Below are positions 54,460 through 63,703 of a DNA stretch of 64,000 nucleotides, in pieces. This DNA comes from Rhizobium leguminosarum (lineage in GTDB: Bacteria > Pseudomonadota > Alphaproteobacteria > Rhizobiales > Rhizobiaceae). Made by a program: the position numbers and the translations under genes. Each line of letters starts with the position of its first letter. Within the stretch, counting starts at the first letter, position 1. The notes below the pieces were generated by a model. It was not told the DNA's origin. It made no database searches and saw nothing but the letters and a program-made list of their open reading frames with translations. The stretch lies in NCBI RefSeq assembly GCF_002953715.1, contig NZ_CP025012.1, positions 558,001 through 622,000 of the forward strand, in the 5' to 3' direction.

Positions 54460-55704
54460 ATGGATATTCGCAGCAACGTTTTGCGTCAGCTCAAGAGCCG
54501 CCGTGAGGGCTTCAGCCTCGAACAGCCGTTCTATATCGACGAGGATTATTTCCAGCTCGACATGGAGATGATCTATTATCGCGACTGGCTGTTCATCGGC
54601 CATGATTGCGAGCTGCCGAAGCCGGGTGCCTATTTCACCGTCCAGATCGGCAGCTATCCCGTCGTCATCGTCCGCGGCCGCGACAATGTCATCCGCGCCT
54701 TCCACAACAGCTGCCGCCATCGCGGCTCGCGCGTCTGCACCAAGGAGCACGGCTCCTCCGTGCGTCTCGTCTGTCCCTATCATCAGTGGACCTATGATCT
54801 CGAAGGCAAGCTCGCTTTTGCCCGCCACATGGGCGATGATTTCGATAAGACCGGCTTCAACCTGAAGCCCGTCCATTGCGAGGTCGTCGCAGGCTATGTG
54901 TTCATCTGCCTTGCCAACACCGCCCCGGATTTCCAGCCGGTGCGCGACAAGATCGAACCCTATGTCGCGCCGCACCGGATCAGCGAGAGCAAGGTCGCCT
55001 TCCAGAGCACGATCATCGAGAAGGGCAACTGGAAGCTTGTCTGGGAAAACAACCGCGAGTGCTATCACTGCGCCGCCAATCACCCCGAGCTCTGCCGCAC
55101 CTATCCCGAAGCCCCGAGCGTCACCGGCACGGATGGCGGCGCCGACGATCCCGAGATCGCCGGCCATTGGGCGCGCTGCGAGGCTGCCGGCCTGCCGAGC
55201 AAGTTCCAGATTTCGCCGGACGGTCAGTTCCGCACTGCCCGCATGCCGCTGATCGAGGATGCCGAGAGCTACACCATGTCGGGCAAACGCGCCGTCACGC
55301 GCCAGCTCTCCGACGATATTTCGATCAGCCATATCGGCGCCATGCTGCTCTTCCACTACCCGACGACGTGGAACCATCTGCTCGGTGACCACGCCATCTC
55401 CTTCCGCGTGCTGCCGCTCAGCGCCAATGAGACGGCGGTGACGACCAAGTGGCTCGTCCACAAGGATGCCGTCGAAGGCGTGGATTACAATCTCGAGGAA
55501 CTGACCCACGTCTGGACCGAGACCAACGATCAGGATCGCCGCATCGTCGAGGAAAACGCCTTCGGCATTCACTCGCCCGCCTATGAGCCCGGCCCCTATT
55601 CCGCCTTGCACGAGGGCGGTGTCATGCAGTTCCTCGAATGGTATTCGAACTTCATGGTGAACCGTCTGCAGGGTGACCAGGCGAAGTTCTCGGTCGTTGC
55701 CTGA
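54460..55704 (+). CDS. Rieske-type oxygenase alpha subunit (GbcA-like)
   Basis: 414 residues. The Rieske 2Fe-2S ligands are C85, H87, C105 and H108 (SCRHRGS and CPYHQW). The mononuclear iron site follows in NNRECYHCAANHPELC with H203 and H208. The family includes glycine-betaine and stachydrine demethylases and aromatic-ring dioxygenases. Overall layout favours the glycine-betaine monooxygenase GbcA type, but the reductase partner GbcB is not next to it. ATG 54460 is eight bases after ACGAGG; GTG 54442 or ATG 54454 would be longer starts. Confidence 0.88.
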   Translation: MDIRSNVLRQLKSRREGFSLEQPFYIDEDYFQLDMEMIYYRDWLFIGHDCELPKPGAYFTVQIGSYPVVIVRGRDNVIRAFHNSCRHRGSRVCTKEHGSSVRLVCPYHQWTYDLEGKLAFARHMGDDFDKTGFNLKPVHCEVVAGYVFICLANTAPDFQPVRDKIEPYVAPHRISESKVAFQSTIIEKGNWKLVWENNRECYHCAANHPELCRTYPEAPSVTGTDGGADDPEIAGHWARCEAAGLPSKFQISPDGQFRTARMPLIEDAESYTMSGKRAVTRQLSDDISISHIGAMLLFHYPTTWNHLLGDHAISFRVLPLSANETAVTTKWLVHKDAVEGVDYNLEELTHVWTETNDQDRRIVEENAFGIHSPAYEPGPYSALHEGGVMQFLEWYSNFMVNRLQGDQAKFSVVA

Positions 55705-55714
55705 TCTCGCTAAA

Positions 55715-55815
55715 GCATGTCGCGCAAAAGTGTGCAGCGGTTTTGCGACAACGACATGCGGGAAACTAGGACCTAAAGCGTGGCAGCGAATCTGAAAGAT
55801 CGCGACGCGCTTTAG
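55715..55815. repeat. Composite palindromic repeat after the Rieske gene
   Basis: First palindrome 55715-55759: GCATGTCG...CGACATGC with a GTGTGCAGCGG centre, a single diverged member of the family arrayed at 5885-6088. Second palindrome 55773-55815: CTAAAGCG...CGCTTTAG. The same order of the two elements occurs at about 6055-6115. Confidence 0.75.
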
Positions 55816-55949
55816 CCGCACCGGTTAATGTCCGGTTCAGTTCAGCTGATCTAAAAGGGAGAGCAGCCGGCCCCTGCTGCTTTCGGAACCATTCAGGCGC
55901 GAAAGCGTTGCTGGGCAGGCGGTGATCGCTGTTGAATGGGAGAGAAGCA

Positions 55950-56435
55950 ATGATCGGGCTGAGAAACAAGATCGCGACCGCAGTGCTGGCTGCTGCCGTG
56001 GTGCTGACGGGCTTTGTGCCGTTGCAGGCAATGCAGATGCCTACCGGCCCTCAGGTGGAAAAGTCCTCCGCAGTCGAGAACGTCCAGTACCGCCGCTATT
56101 ATCGCCCCGGCTATCGTCCGGGCGCCTATTACCGGCCTGGCTATCGTCCCGGCGCCTACTACCGGCCCGGCTATTACGGCGGCTATCGCGGATATTCCTA
56201 TTACCGCCCGGGCTATCGCCGTTATAACGGCTACTGGTATCCGCTCGCCGCCTTCGGCGCCGGTGCGATCATCGGCGGCGCCATTGTCGCGCAGCCGCGT
56301 TACGTCGAGCCTGCGCCCCGCATGGGTTCGAGCCACGTCGCCTGGTGCGCCAACCGCTACCGGTCCTATCGCGCCTACGACAACACCTTCCAGCCCTATA
56401 ACGGCCCACGCCAGCAGTGCTATTCGCCGTATTGA
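55950..56435 (+). CDS. BA14K-family exported protein with Tyr/Pro/Gly repeats
   Basis: 161 residues. Signal peptide ([20 protein letters not shown]), then a low-complexity stretch with repeated [14 protein letters not shown] units (about 48-95), a hydrophobic segment ([15 protein letters not shown]), and the C-terminal BA14K signature ([16 protein letters not shown] ... QQCYS). BA14K proteins were first known as lectin-like immunoreactive proteins of Brucella. Here it is probably a periplasmic or surface protein. The DNA of the repeat region is also repetitive, so copy number could vary. Confidence 0.85.
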   Translation: MIGLRNKIATAVLAAAVVLTGFVPLQAMQMPTGPQVEKSSAVENVQYRRYYRPGYRPGAYYRPGYRPGAYYRPGYYGGYRGYSYYRPGYRRYNGYWYPLAAFGAGAIIGGAIVAQPRYVEPAPRMGSSHVAWCANRYRSYRAYDNTFQPYNGPRQQCYSPY

Positions 56436-56548
56436 TGAGGCATAGGAAGCGCGACGCGTTTCCTATCGGTCTGTGTCAATGCTGTGTAATGCGGTAGGCG
56501 CAACGCCGCGCCATCCGCTGCGTGGGCAGCGAATTGGCTGGAACGTTA

Positions 56549-56652
56549 CCCCACCCTCCGTCATCCTCGGCCTTGAGCCGAGGATCCATGCCCGTTGCTG
56601 ATGGAGGCCACGTGGATCCTCGGGTCAGGCCCGAGGATGACGAAGGGTGGGG
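56549..56652. repeat. Large inverted repeat (arms about 42 bp)
   Basis: Arms 56549-56590 and 56611-56652 both contain CGTCATCCTCGG and GAGGATCC and end in CCCCACCC/GGGTGGGG. The type is widespread in alphaproteobacterial intergenic regions. It fills most of the 301-bp gap between the convergent BA14K and ZntB-like genes. Nothing else is seen there. Confidence 0.8.
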
Positions 56653-56736
56653 CAAACTCTGTGGCAAGTACCGCGACGTTTGATGGATAGGAGCGAACCT
56701 AAGCCTACCCCCCGACAGTCACGTCGAACCTTGCCC

Positions 56737-57732
56737 TCAAAGAATATCCACGCGCCTCAACAGCCACCAGGCAAAGGCGATGGAGGCGACGATGAGGGCG
56801 ACGGCGTATTCGGTGCCGTAGTCGCCGACGGCGAAGGGCAGGTTTGCCGTGTTCATGCCGAAGAAGCCCGTCACCAGCGTCGGCGGCAGCAGGAAGGCCG
56901 TCATGATCGACAGCAGATAGAGGTGGCGGTTGGTTTCGGAGGATTGTTTCGAATCGATTTCTTCGTGCAGCAGCCGTGCCCGGTCCTGCAGCGCATAGAT
57001 ATCGTGGTCGACCGTTTCCAGCCGGCTCGTCAGCCGCCGCGCCACATCGTCGAAGCCGAAGGGCATCTCGTCGTCGTCGGCCGCCGCCGCCCGGCGCATC
57101 AGCGCCAGCACGGTGCGCAGGTGCCGATGCAGCCTGACCACGGTGCGCCGGACCGGCGCCAGGCGCCGGCGCTCGTCGCGCTGCGCGCTGTCGTAGACGA
57201 TATCCTCGATCTGGTTCAGTTCTTCGGTGAGTTCGATGACGATCGCGATCAGCGTGCGCTGGAACTCGATCACCAGCAGTTCGAAGAGATCGACCGGCCG
57301 GGAGAATTTGCCCGGGTTTTTCTCGATCAGCGCCCGCGCCCGTTCGACGCTGCGCAGCGGCTGCAGCCTCGTGGTGATGAGGAAGCGGTCGGACATGGCG
57401 AAATGCAGCCAGCCGAGATTGTTGGTATCCTGGGCAAAATCGCGCTGGCAATCGACGAGCGTCCCATAGAGCATCTGCTCGTCGACGATGATGGCCGCAT
57501 GCGTGTCGCGCGTCGTCAGCGCCGATTTCGCGTCCTCCGTCAGCCCGTCCAGCGTATCGAGCAAGGCCGGCACGCGGGCGTCGACAAGATTGAGGTGCAG
57601 CCAGTAAAAACAGTTGTCGGCGGTCAGTTCCGCCACCGTCGCACTATTGTTCAGTCGCACCGCGGTCTTTTCTTCGGGCGAGAAACGATAGGCCCAGACG
57701 AAACCGGGTATGTTGACGGGCAATGTATCCAT
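56737..57732 (-). CDS. ZntB/CorA-family cation transporter
   Basis: 331-residue membrane transporter with a long cytoplasmic N-terminal domain and two C-terminal helices (about 270-290 and 303-323). The GMN selectivity motif reads GFFGMNTANLP between them, which favours the ZntB branch (zinc export or proton-coupled uptake) over Mg2+ CorA. The start is ATG 57732 (MDTLPVNIPGFVWAYRF) after AAGGACC. It is the second CorA-superfamily gene in the window (the other is at 6397-7374). Confidence 0.88.
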   Translation of the reverse strand: MDTLPVNIPGFVWAYRFSPEEKTAVRLNNSATVAELTADNCFYWLHLNLVDARVPALLDTLDGLTEDAKSALTTRDTHAAIIVDEQMLYGTLVDCQRDFAQDTNNLGWLHFAMSDRFLITTRLQPLRSVERARALIEKNPGKFSRPVDLFELLVIEFQRTLIAIVIELTEELNQIEDIVYDSAQRDERRRLAPVRRTVVRLHRHLRTVLALMRRAAAADDDEMPFGFDDVARRLTSRLETVDHDIYALQDRARLLHEEIDSKQSSETNRHLYLLSIMTAFLLPPTLVTGFFGMNTANLPFAVGDYGTEYAVALIVASIAFAWWLLRRVDIL

Positions 57733-57940
57733 TGTTCGCCGGTCCTTTGCGAAGGCGATGTCTTCCCTTAGAGATTGTTCATGACGTCCATTTGTCCAAA
57801 GGTGCAAGAGCAAAGCACCATGTCAGGCGATTTATCGCATGGCGGCTGAGGAAATCGAAATTGACGTTTACGTAAAAATCAATTAGCCCTTGCCTCGGAG
57901 GGGCTTGCCCAAGTGCAGGCCGGTCTGCGGAGGAAAAACC

Positions 57941-59719
57941 ATGTACAAGGCGCCCGTCGAGGAAATCGCGTTCACGTTGAAGCACGTAGCGGGCATGGGC
58001 GAGGCGATTTCAAACGGGCTGCTCGGCGATCTCGGCGAAGATCTGGTCGATGCGATCCTCGCCGAAGCGGGACGTTTTGCCACAGAGGAAGTGGCGCCTC
58101 TCGCCGAAATCGGCGACCGCCAGGGCGCCCGGCTGATCGATGGCGAGGTTAGGCTGCCGGATGGCTGGCGCGATCTCTATCGCCATTGGATCGCCGGCGG
58201 CTGGAACGGCCTGACGGCGCCGGAGGCCTTCGGCGGCCAGGCCTTGCCGCATATGCTGAATGTCGCAGCACTCGAAATGTGGAATTCCGGTTCCATGGCC
58301 TTCGCGCTGGCTCCGACGCTGACGATGGGGGCCATCGAGGCGGTCAGCACGCATGGCAGTGCTGCGCTGAAAGACAAATATCTGGAAAAGATGGTCTCCG
58401 GCGAATGGACCGGCACCATGAACCTGACGGAGCCGCATGCCGGCTCCGATCTCGGCGTGCTCAAGGCCCGCGCCGAACGCCGCGACGATGGCAGCTACCG
58501 CCTCTTCGGCCAGAAGATCTTCATCACCTGGGGCGAGCATGACGCGGCCGACAATATCATCCATCTCGTGCTTGCCCGCCTGCCGGATGCGCCGGCCGGC
58601 ACCCGCGGCATCTCGCTGTTTCTGGTGCCGAAATTCCTGGTGAACGACGACGGATCGCTTGGGCCCCGCAACGATCTCTTCTGCCACTCGCTGGAGCACA
58701 AGCTCGGCATCCATGGCTCGCCGACCTGCACGATGATCTACGGTGACGGCAGGTTTGGCGACGAAAAGGGCGCTGTGGGATGGCTGGTCGGGGAGGAGAA
58801 CAAAGGGCTTTCCTGCATGTTCACGATGATGAACAATGCCCGCCTTGCCGTCGGCATGCAGGGCGTGGCGATCGCGGAGGCCGCCACCCAGAAGGCTGTC
58901 GCCTATGCCAGGGAACGCACCCAAGGCAGGGCGCCGGGCGCAAGCGGCGCCGGCATGAGCCCGATCGTCGAACATCCCGACGTCGCCCGCATGCTCATCA
59001 CCATGAAGGCGCTGACCCAAGGCGCGCGCGCCATCTCCTATGCCTGCGCCCACGCGATCGACATGTCGCACCGGGCAGGTGACACCAGTCGCCACTGGCA
59101 GGAGCGCGCCGCTTTGCTGACGCCGATCGCCAAATCCTTTTCGACCGATGCCGGCGTCGACGTCGCCTCGCTCGGCATTCAGGTGCATGGCGGCATGGGC
59201 TTCATCGAGGAGACGGGTGCGGCGCGTTATCTCCGCGATGCCCGCATCGCCCCGATTTATGAGGGCACCAATGGTATCCAGGCGATCGACCTCGTCACCC
59301 GCAAGCTGCCGCTCTCCGGCGGTGATCAGGTGAAGGGTTTCATTGCCGAGCTCAGAGAGATCGCCGATGGCGTCCGCCGCTCCAATCTCGATGGTTTCGG
59401 CGAAACCGCTGTCAGGCTGGACGCTGCGATCGCCGATCTCGAGCAGGCGACCGCCTGGCTGATCAAGGTGCTTGCCGAGAACAGGACCGCCGAGGCGCTC
59501 TCGGGTGCGACGCCCTATCAGCGCCTGTTCGGCCTCGTGCTCACCGGCTGTTACCTTGCCAAGGGTGGTCTCGCCGAGAGCAGCGATGGCGCGGCTGAAA
59601 ACCGTATCGCGCTCTGCCGCTTCACCGCTGAAAACCTGCTCGCCGAAACCGCAGCCCTTCGCGACCGGGTCGTCAATGGCGCGGCAAGCCTTGCCGCCGC
59701 CCGCATCCTGCTTGCCTGA
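57941..59719 (+). CDS. Acyl-CoA dehydrogenase (DmdC/FadE-like)
   Basis: 592 residues, the longer acyl-CoA dehydrogenase form with a C-terminal extra domain, as in 3-methylmercaptopropionyl-CoA dehydrogenases (DmdC). Visible features are MNLTEPHAGSDLG, GIQVHGGMGFIEETGAARY and the catalytic-region IYEGTNGIQAIDL. It uses FAD to introduce a double bond in acyl-CoA chains. Strong ribosome site GGAGGAAAA. The enoyl-CoA hydratase gene follows nine bases later, so the two act in sequence on one pathway; the acyl substrate is not fixed. Confidence 0.92.
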   Translation: MYKAPVEEIAFTLKHVAGMGEAISNGLLGDLGEDLVDAILAEAGRFATEEVAPLAEIGDRQGARLIDGEVRLPDGWRDLYRHWIAGGWNGLTAPEAFGGQALPHMLNVAALEMWNSGSMAFALAPTLTMGAIEAVSTHGSAALKDKYLEKMVSGEWTGTMNLTEPHAGSDLGVLKARAERRDDGSYRLFGQKIFITWGEHDAADNIIHLVLARLPDAPAGTRGISLFLVPKFLVNDDGSLGPRNDLFCHSLEHKLGIHGSPTCTMIYGDGRFGDEKGAVGWLVGEENKGLSCMFTMMNNARLAVGMQGVAIAEAATQKAVAYARERTQGRAPGASGAGMSPIVEHPDVARMLITMKALTQGARAISYACAHAIDMSHRAGDTSRHWQERAALLTPIAKSFSTDAGVDVASLGIQVHGGMGFIEETGAARYLRDARIAPIYEGTNGIQAIDLVTRKLPLSGGDQVKGFIAELREIADGVRRSNLDGFGETAVRLDAAIADLEQATAWLIKVLAENRTAEALSGATPYQRLFGLVLTGCYLAKGGLAESSDGAAENRIALCRFTAENLLAETAALRDRVVNGAASLAAARILLA

Positions 59720-59728
59720 GGAGACCTT

Positions 59729-60484
59729 ATGACCGATCACATCATCGTCGAGCAGCCTTCCGCCTATCCCGGCGTCCAGTCGATTCGCTTCAACCGACCG
59801 GAAAAGAAGAACGCCATCACCCGCGCCATGTACCGGACGATGGCCGATGCGCTGAATGCGGCCAACACAAGCCCCGACATCCGCGCCACCGCTTTCCTCG
59901 GCACCGAGGGCTGCTTCTCGGCCGGCAACGACCTGAACGATTTTCTGGCTGCCGCAATGGGCGGCCGTGGCCTGGAGCAGGAGATCCTCGATTTCCTCTA
60001 TGCGCTGGTGAATGCCGAAAAACCCGTCGTCTCCGGCGTCGACGGTCTGGCGGTCGGCATCGGCACGACGATCCATCTCCATTGCGATCTGACCATCGCC
60101 TCCAGCCGCAGCCAGTTCCGCACACCCTTCGTCGATCTGGCGCTGGTGCCGGAGGCAGGTTCCAGCCTCGTCGCACCGCGGCTGATGGGACATCAGCGCG
60201 CCTTCGCCATGCTGGCCGCCGGCGAAGCATTTTCGGCCGAGGAGGCAAGGGAAGCCGGCCTGGTCTGGAAGGTCGTCGAGCCAGGCGAGGTCGATTCACT
60301 GACGCTTGGCCTCGCCGCAAAGCTCGCTGCCAAGCCGCCGGAGGCGCTGCGCATCGCCCGCGACCTCATTCGTGGCGATCGTAGTGAGATCATCGCCCGC
60401 ATCGACGAGGAGGCCCGCTATTTTTCCGCGCGGCTGAAAAGCGCCGAGGCCCGGGCCGCCTTCGAAGCCTTCATGCGCCGCTGA
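59729..60484 (+). CDS. Enoyl-CoA hydratase/isomerase
   Basis: 251 residues of the crotonase family. It begins MTDHIIVEQPSAYPGV and has the oxyanion-hole and FSAGNDLNDF region, then DGLAVGIGTTIHLHCDLTIAS and FVDLALVPEAGSS. It hydrates or isomerises the product of the preceding acyl-CoA dehydrogenase, with which it forms a two-gene operon. Confidence 0.92.
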   Translation: MTDHIIVEQPSAYPGVQSIRFNRPEKKNAITRAMYRTMADALNAANTSPDIRATAFLGTEGCFSAGNDLNDFLAAAMGGRGLEQEILDFLYALVNAEKPVVSGVDGLAVGIGTTIHLHCDLTIASSRSQFRTPFVDLALVPEAGSSLVAPRLMGHQRAFAMLAAGEAFSAEEAREAGLVWKVVEPGEVDSLTLGLAAKLAAKPPEALRIARDLIRGDRSEIIARIDEEARYFSARLKSAEARAAFEAFMRR

Positions 60485-60564
60485 GTGCCGATCTCGGGCG
60501 TTTCCGAAGTATCTTTGGCAAGCAGGCGAACACCAACACCAGTCCGGGAGCAAGCGGATGCCGA

Positions 60565-61575
60565 TCAGGCCGCCGGCACATTGAATACCTCGCCCGCCCG
60601 GAGCGGCCGGAACCGTTCCGGGGGAATACCATGCTCGCTCATGGCGTCTTGCAACGCTCTTGCCGGCGCGTCGACCGCTTCATTTGTCAGTTGGAACGTG
60701 GCGAAGTGATGCCCGGCCACATAGGCCGCATTTGCCAACTTCATCCCCATCACCGCCTCCTGCGGATTCTGGTGCTGCCCCTTCATGAACCAGCGCGGCT
60801 CATATGCGCCGAAGGGTAAAATGGCCAAACGAAAGCCGCCATGCTTCTGCTGTGCCGCTTTGTAATTGATGCCGTCGTGAAAGCCCGTATCTCCGACGTG
60901 ATAAATTTTTCCGGCTGGAGTCGACAAAACGAACGACGCCCAGAGTGCCATCCGGCGATCGGCGGTTCCGCGAGCGGACCAGTGGTGTGCAGGCTCCGTA
61001 TCAATGCTTATTCCGGCGTGCGAAATGCGCTCGCCCCAGTCCATCGATGTCGTCTGCAAATCGGGCGCGGCACGGCGAATGATCGTGTCATTGCCGAGTG
61101 GCGTCACGACAAGCGGCCGATGCTTCGCACCCAACCGCCTGAGCGTTGCGATATCGAGATGATCATAATGATTGTGCGACACCAGCACGAGATCAATCGG
61201 CGGCAAATCATCGAACGCGATGCCCGGTTGGACGACGCGCTTGGGTCCAGCAAAAGCGAAGGGGCTCACGCGTTCCGACCAGACCGGGTCGGTGAGGATA
61301 TTGAGCCCAGCGACCTGCACGAGCATTGTTGCATGACCAACCATGGTCACCCTTAGATCCTCGCCGTCTACGCGTGGGTCCGGCTTGGCCGCCGGGTATG
61401 GACTTGGGACCGACTGCGGCCAGCGCTCACGGCCACCGCCGAATTGCCACCGCAGCAGATCGCGGAAACCAAGGGGCTCAATACCTTCGGGATTGAAGAA
61501 ATGCGTGCCGTCGAAGTGATCGGACACTGGGCCGTTATAGTAGGGGTTGCGCCTTTTGGTCTTTCCGACAGGCAC
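60565..61575 (-). CDS. Metallo-beta-lactamase-fold hydrolase (NAPE-PLD-like)
   Basis: 336 residues. The dinuclear zinc motif HxHxDH is at 134-139 (SHNHYDHLD), followed by HHWSARG, GDTGFHDG and GHHFATF as the later metal ligands. The HFDGTHFFNP start is typical of the UlaG/RomA/NAPE-phospholipase D-like group, which acts on phosphodiester or related bonds. The start is GTG 61575, eight bases after GGAG, directly behind the stop of the rRNA methylase gene. The longer upstream frame only overlaps that gene. Confidence 0.87.
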   Translation of the reverse strand: MPVGKTKRRNPYYNGPVSDHFDGTHFFNPEGIEPLGFRDLLRWQFGGGRERWPQSVPSPYPAAKPDPRVDGEDLRVTMVGHATMLVQVAGLNILTDPVWSERVSPFAFAGPKRVVQPGIAFDDLPPIDLVLVSHNHYDHLDIATLRRLGAKHRPLVVTPLGNDTIIRRAAPDLQTTSMDWGERISHAGISIDTEPAHHWSARGTADRRMALWASFVLSTPAGKIYHVGDTGFHDGINYKAAQQKHGGFRLAILPFGAYEPRWFMKGQHQNPQEAVMGMKLANAAYVAGHHFATFQLTNEAVDAPARALQDAMSEHGIPPERFRPLRAGEVFNVPAA

Positions 61576-61577
61576 GC

Positions 61578-62828
61578 CTATTTCTCCAGCGTCGCCACCA
61601 CCTCGACATGCGAGGTCCAGAGGAACTGGTCGATCGGCGTCACTTGCGTGATCCGGTAGCCGCCCTCGACGAGGATCGCGAGATCCCGCGCCAGCGTCAG
61701 CGGATTGCAGCTGACGGCCACGATCTTCTTGACCGCCGAACGGGCAAGCTCCTGGCACTGGAACTCGGCACCGGCGCGCGGCGGATCGAAGACGACGACG
61801 TCATAGGGCTTGAACTCCTGCGTCATCAGGGGACGGCGAAAGAGATCGCGCTTTTCGACGGTGACCGGCTTCAGCCCTTGCGTGTTGCGGGCGGCATGAT
61901 CGAGTGCGGCGAGCGCCTTTGCTTCGGCTTCGACGGCGTGCACGCGGCCGATCCGCGCCAGCCGCAGTGAAAACGTGCCGGAGCCGGCAAAGAGATCGGC
62001 GATCCGTTTCGCCTTGCCTGCATGGGCAATGACCAGTTCCGCCATCGCCTCTTCCGCCGGCTTGGTCGCCTGGGTGAAACCGCCCGGCGGCGGTGAAACC
62101 TGGATGCCGCCGAATTCGACCATCGGCTTCGACGGCTCGACGAGGATTTCGCCGTTCAGCGAAACACGGGCGATGCCGCGCAGGCCAAGCGCGGTCTCGA
62201 TTGCCTTGCGCCGCTGCGGGTCGGAGAGTTTCTTCACGTCGTCGACGGAGACGTCGAGGCCGGAAAGCGTTTCGAGCACCGCGACGCGGAAAGGTTCGGC
62301 GCTGGTCGCGAGCGAAGCCGCAATCGCCCTGATCGCCGGCAGCCGGGCGATGATCCCTGCCGACGAGATCGGACATTCCTCGATGGCGACGATATGGTGG
62401 CTTTCGGCCTGGTTGAATCCAACAAGCATGTCCTTCTCGGTCTTGCGTGCCGCAAACACCACGCGCCGCCGTTCGCCCGGCCGGGCCTGAACGATCTCGC
62501 CGACCTCTGGTGTCAGTCCCTTGGATTTCAGCGCGTCGATGACCAGCTGGCGCTTGAAGGCGCCGTAGGGTGCATCTACCATATGCTGCAGCGTGCAGCC
62601 GCCGCAGGTGCCGTTGACGCCATCCGGGCCGAAATGCCGGCAGGGCGGCTCCTGCCGGTCGGGCGAGGGCGTCGTGATCGACATGATCGTGCCCTGGCTC
62701 TTGACCCGGGCAATCGCCACGGTTTCGCCGGGCAGGGAAAAGGGTACATAAACAGGTCCGCCGGCGCTGCTGGCGATGCCGTCGCCCTGGGCGCCGAGCT
62801 TCTCGATCGTGACGGTTTCGGTGCTCAC
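61578..62828 (-). CDS. 23S rRNA (uracil-5-)-methyltransferase, RumA/RlmD-like
   Basis: 416 residues: an N-terminal TRAM domain (1-55), Fe-S cysteines C63, C75, C78 (GTCGGCTLQ) and a fourth in EECPIS, the SAM loop DLFAGSGTFSL, and the catalytic cysteine in AVSCNPLTLARD. It makes m5U in 23S rRNA. Its start overlaps the tlyA stop (ATGA) and the hydrolase gene follows immediately, so tlyA, this gene and the hydrolase are one operon. Confidence 0.92.
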   Translation of the reverse strand: MSTETVTIEKLGAQGDGIASSAGGPVYVPFSLPGETVAIARVKSQGTIMSITTPSPDRQEPPCRHFGPDGVNGTCGGCTLQHMVDAPYGAFKRQLVIDALKSKGLTPEVGEIVQARPGERRRVVFAARKTEKDMLVGFNQAESHHIVAIEECPISSAGIIARLPAIRAIAASLATSAEPFRVAVLETLSGLDVSVDDVKKLSDPQRRKAIETALGLRGIARVSLNGEILVEPSKPMVEFGGIQVSPPPGGFTQATKPAEEAMAELVIAHAGKAKRIADLFAGSGTFSLRLARIGRVHAVEAEAKALAALDHAARNTQGLKPVTVEKRDLFRRPLMTQEFKPYDVVVFDPPRAGAEFQCQELARSAVKKIVAVSCNPLTLARDLAILVEGGYRITQVTPIDQFLWTSHVEVVATLEK

Positions 62829-63571
62829 GGTTTCAATCCTGCCAGAAGGAATTCCTGATTGCCGTCGCCGCCGGAAATCGGGGAGGGGATGAGGCCGAGG
62901 CTTTTCCAGCCCATGTCCTCGACGAACCAGCGCTTGAGTTCCGCAGCGACGGCGGGAGCGGACGAGGGATCCTTCAGCATCCCGCCCTTGCCGATCGCCT
63001 CGCGCCCGGCCTCGAACTGCGGCTTGACCAGCAGCACGGCGACGGCGCCCGGTTCGGCGATCTCAAGAGCCGGCGCGAGCGCCAGCTTCAGCGTGATGAA
63101 GGAGACGTCGGAAACGATGAAGGTCGCGGGATGGCCGATATCCTCTGCCGTCAGGTTGCGGGCGTTGAGGCCTTCTTTGTTCGTCACCCTCGGATCGCCT
63201 GATATGCGCGGATGCATCTGCCCATGGCCGACATCGATCGCGGTGACATGCGCAGCACCGCGCTGCAGCAGCACCTCAGTGAAGCCGCCGGTGGAGGCAC
63301 CGACATCGAGACAGTGATGGCCGGCAGGATCGAGCCGGAAATGGTCGAGGGCAGCGGCGAGCTTCAGTGCGGCGCGCGAGACATAGTCCTGCGCCGGATC
63401 GTCGATCTCGATTGCCGCGTCGGCGCCGAACAACGCGCCGGCCTTCGTGACCACCTGGCCGCCGATCCTGACGGTGCCGCGCTGCACGGCGTCGCGGGCG
63501 CGTGAACGGCTGGCAAAGAGGCCGAGAGAGACGAGAAGCTGGTCGAGGCGTTGGGTGTTTTGATCTGACAT
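62825..63571 (-). CDS. tlyA: TlyA-family rRNA 2'-O-methyltransferase
   Basis: 248 residues: an N-terminal S4 RNA-binding domain (MSDQNTQRLDQLLVSLGLFASR onward), then a Rossmann methylase with DVGASTGGFTEVLLQ as the SAM loop. K/D/K/E catalytic residues sit in SRAALKLAAA, VSDVSF, LLVKPQFE and NQEFLLAG. In mycobacteria TlyA 2'-O-methylates 16S and 23S rRNA; some homologues were called haemolysins. The start is ATG 63571; an open frame continues further up. It is first gene of its operon. Confidence 0.93.
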   Translation of the reverse strand: MSDQNTQRLDQLLVSLGLFASRSRARDAVQRGTVRIGGQVVTKAGALFGADAAIEIDDPAQDYVSRAALKLAAALDHFRLDPAGHHCLDVGASTGGFTEVLLQRGAAHVTAIDVGHGQMHPRISGDPRVTNKEGLNARNLTAEDIGHPATFIVSDVSFITLKLALAPALEIAEPGAVAVLLVKPQFEAGREAIGKGGMLKDPSSAPAVAAELKRWFVEDMGWKSLGLIPSPISGGDGNQEFLLAGLKP

Positions 63572-63703
63572 CGGCTGTGCATGACCGGCAAAGCCGCCGG
63601 TTGCAAGCATTTTGTTCCCAAGACCGTCATTGACCCTCAAAAGCTTTCGGCGATAATCCTGCCGCGGCGATCGCGGGGCGGGCCGCAGACACGGGGGTGT
63701 TCC

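Noticed and set aside
54304..55821. A 505-codon minus-strand frame over the Rieske gene
   Set aside because: It is antisense to a gene with clear Rieske and iron-site motifs.
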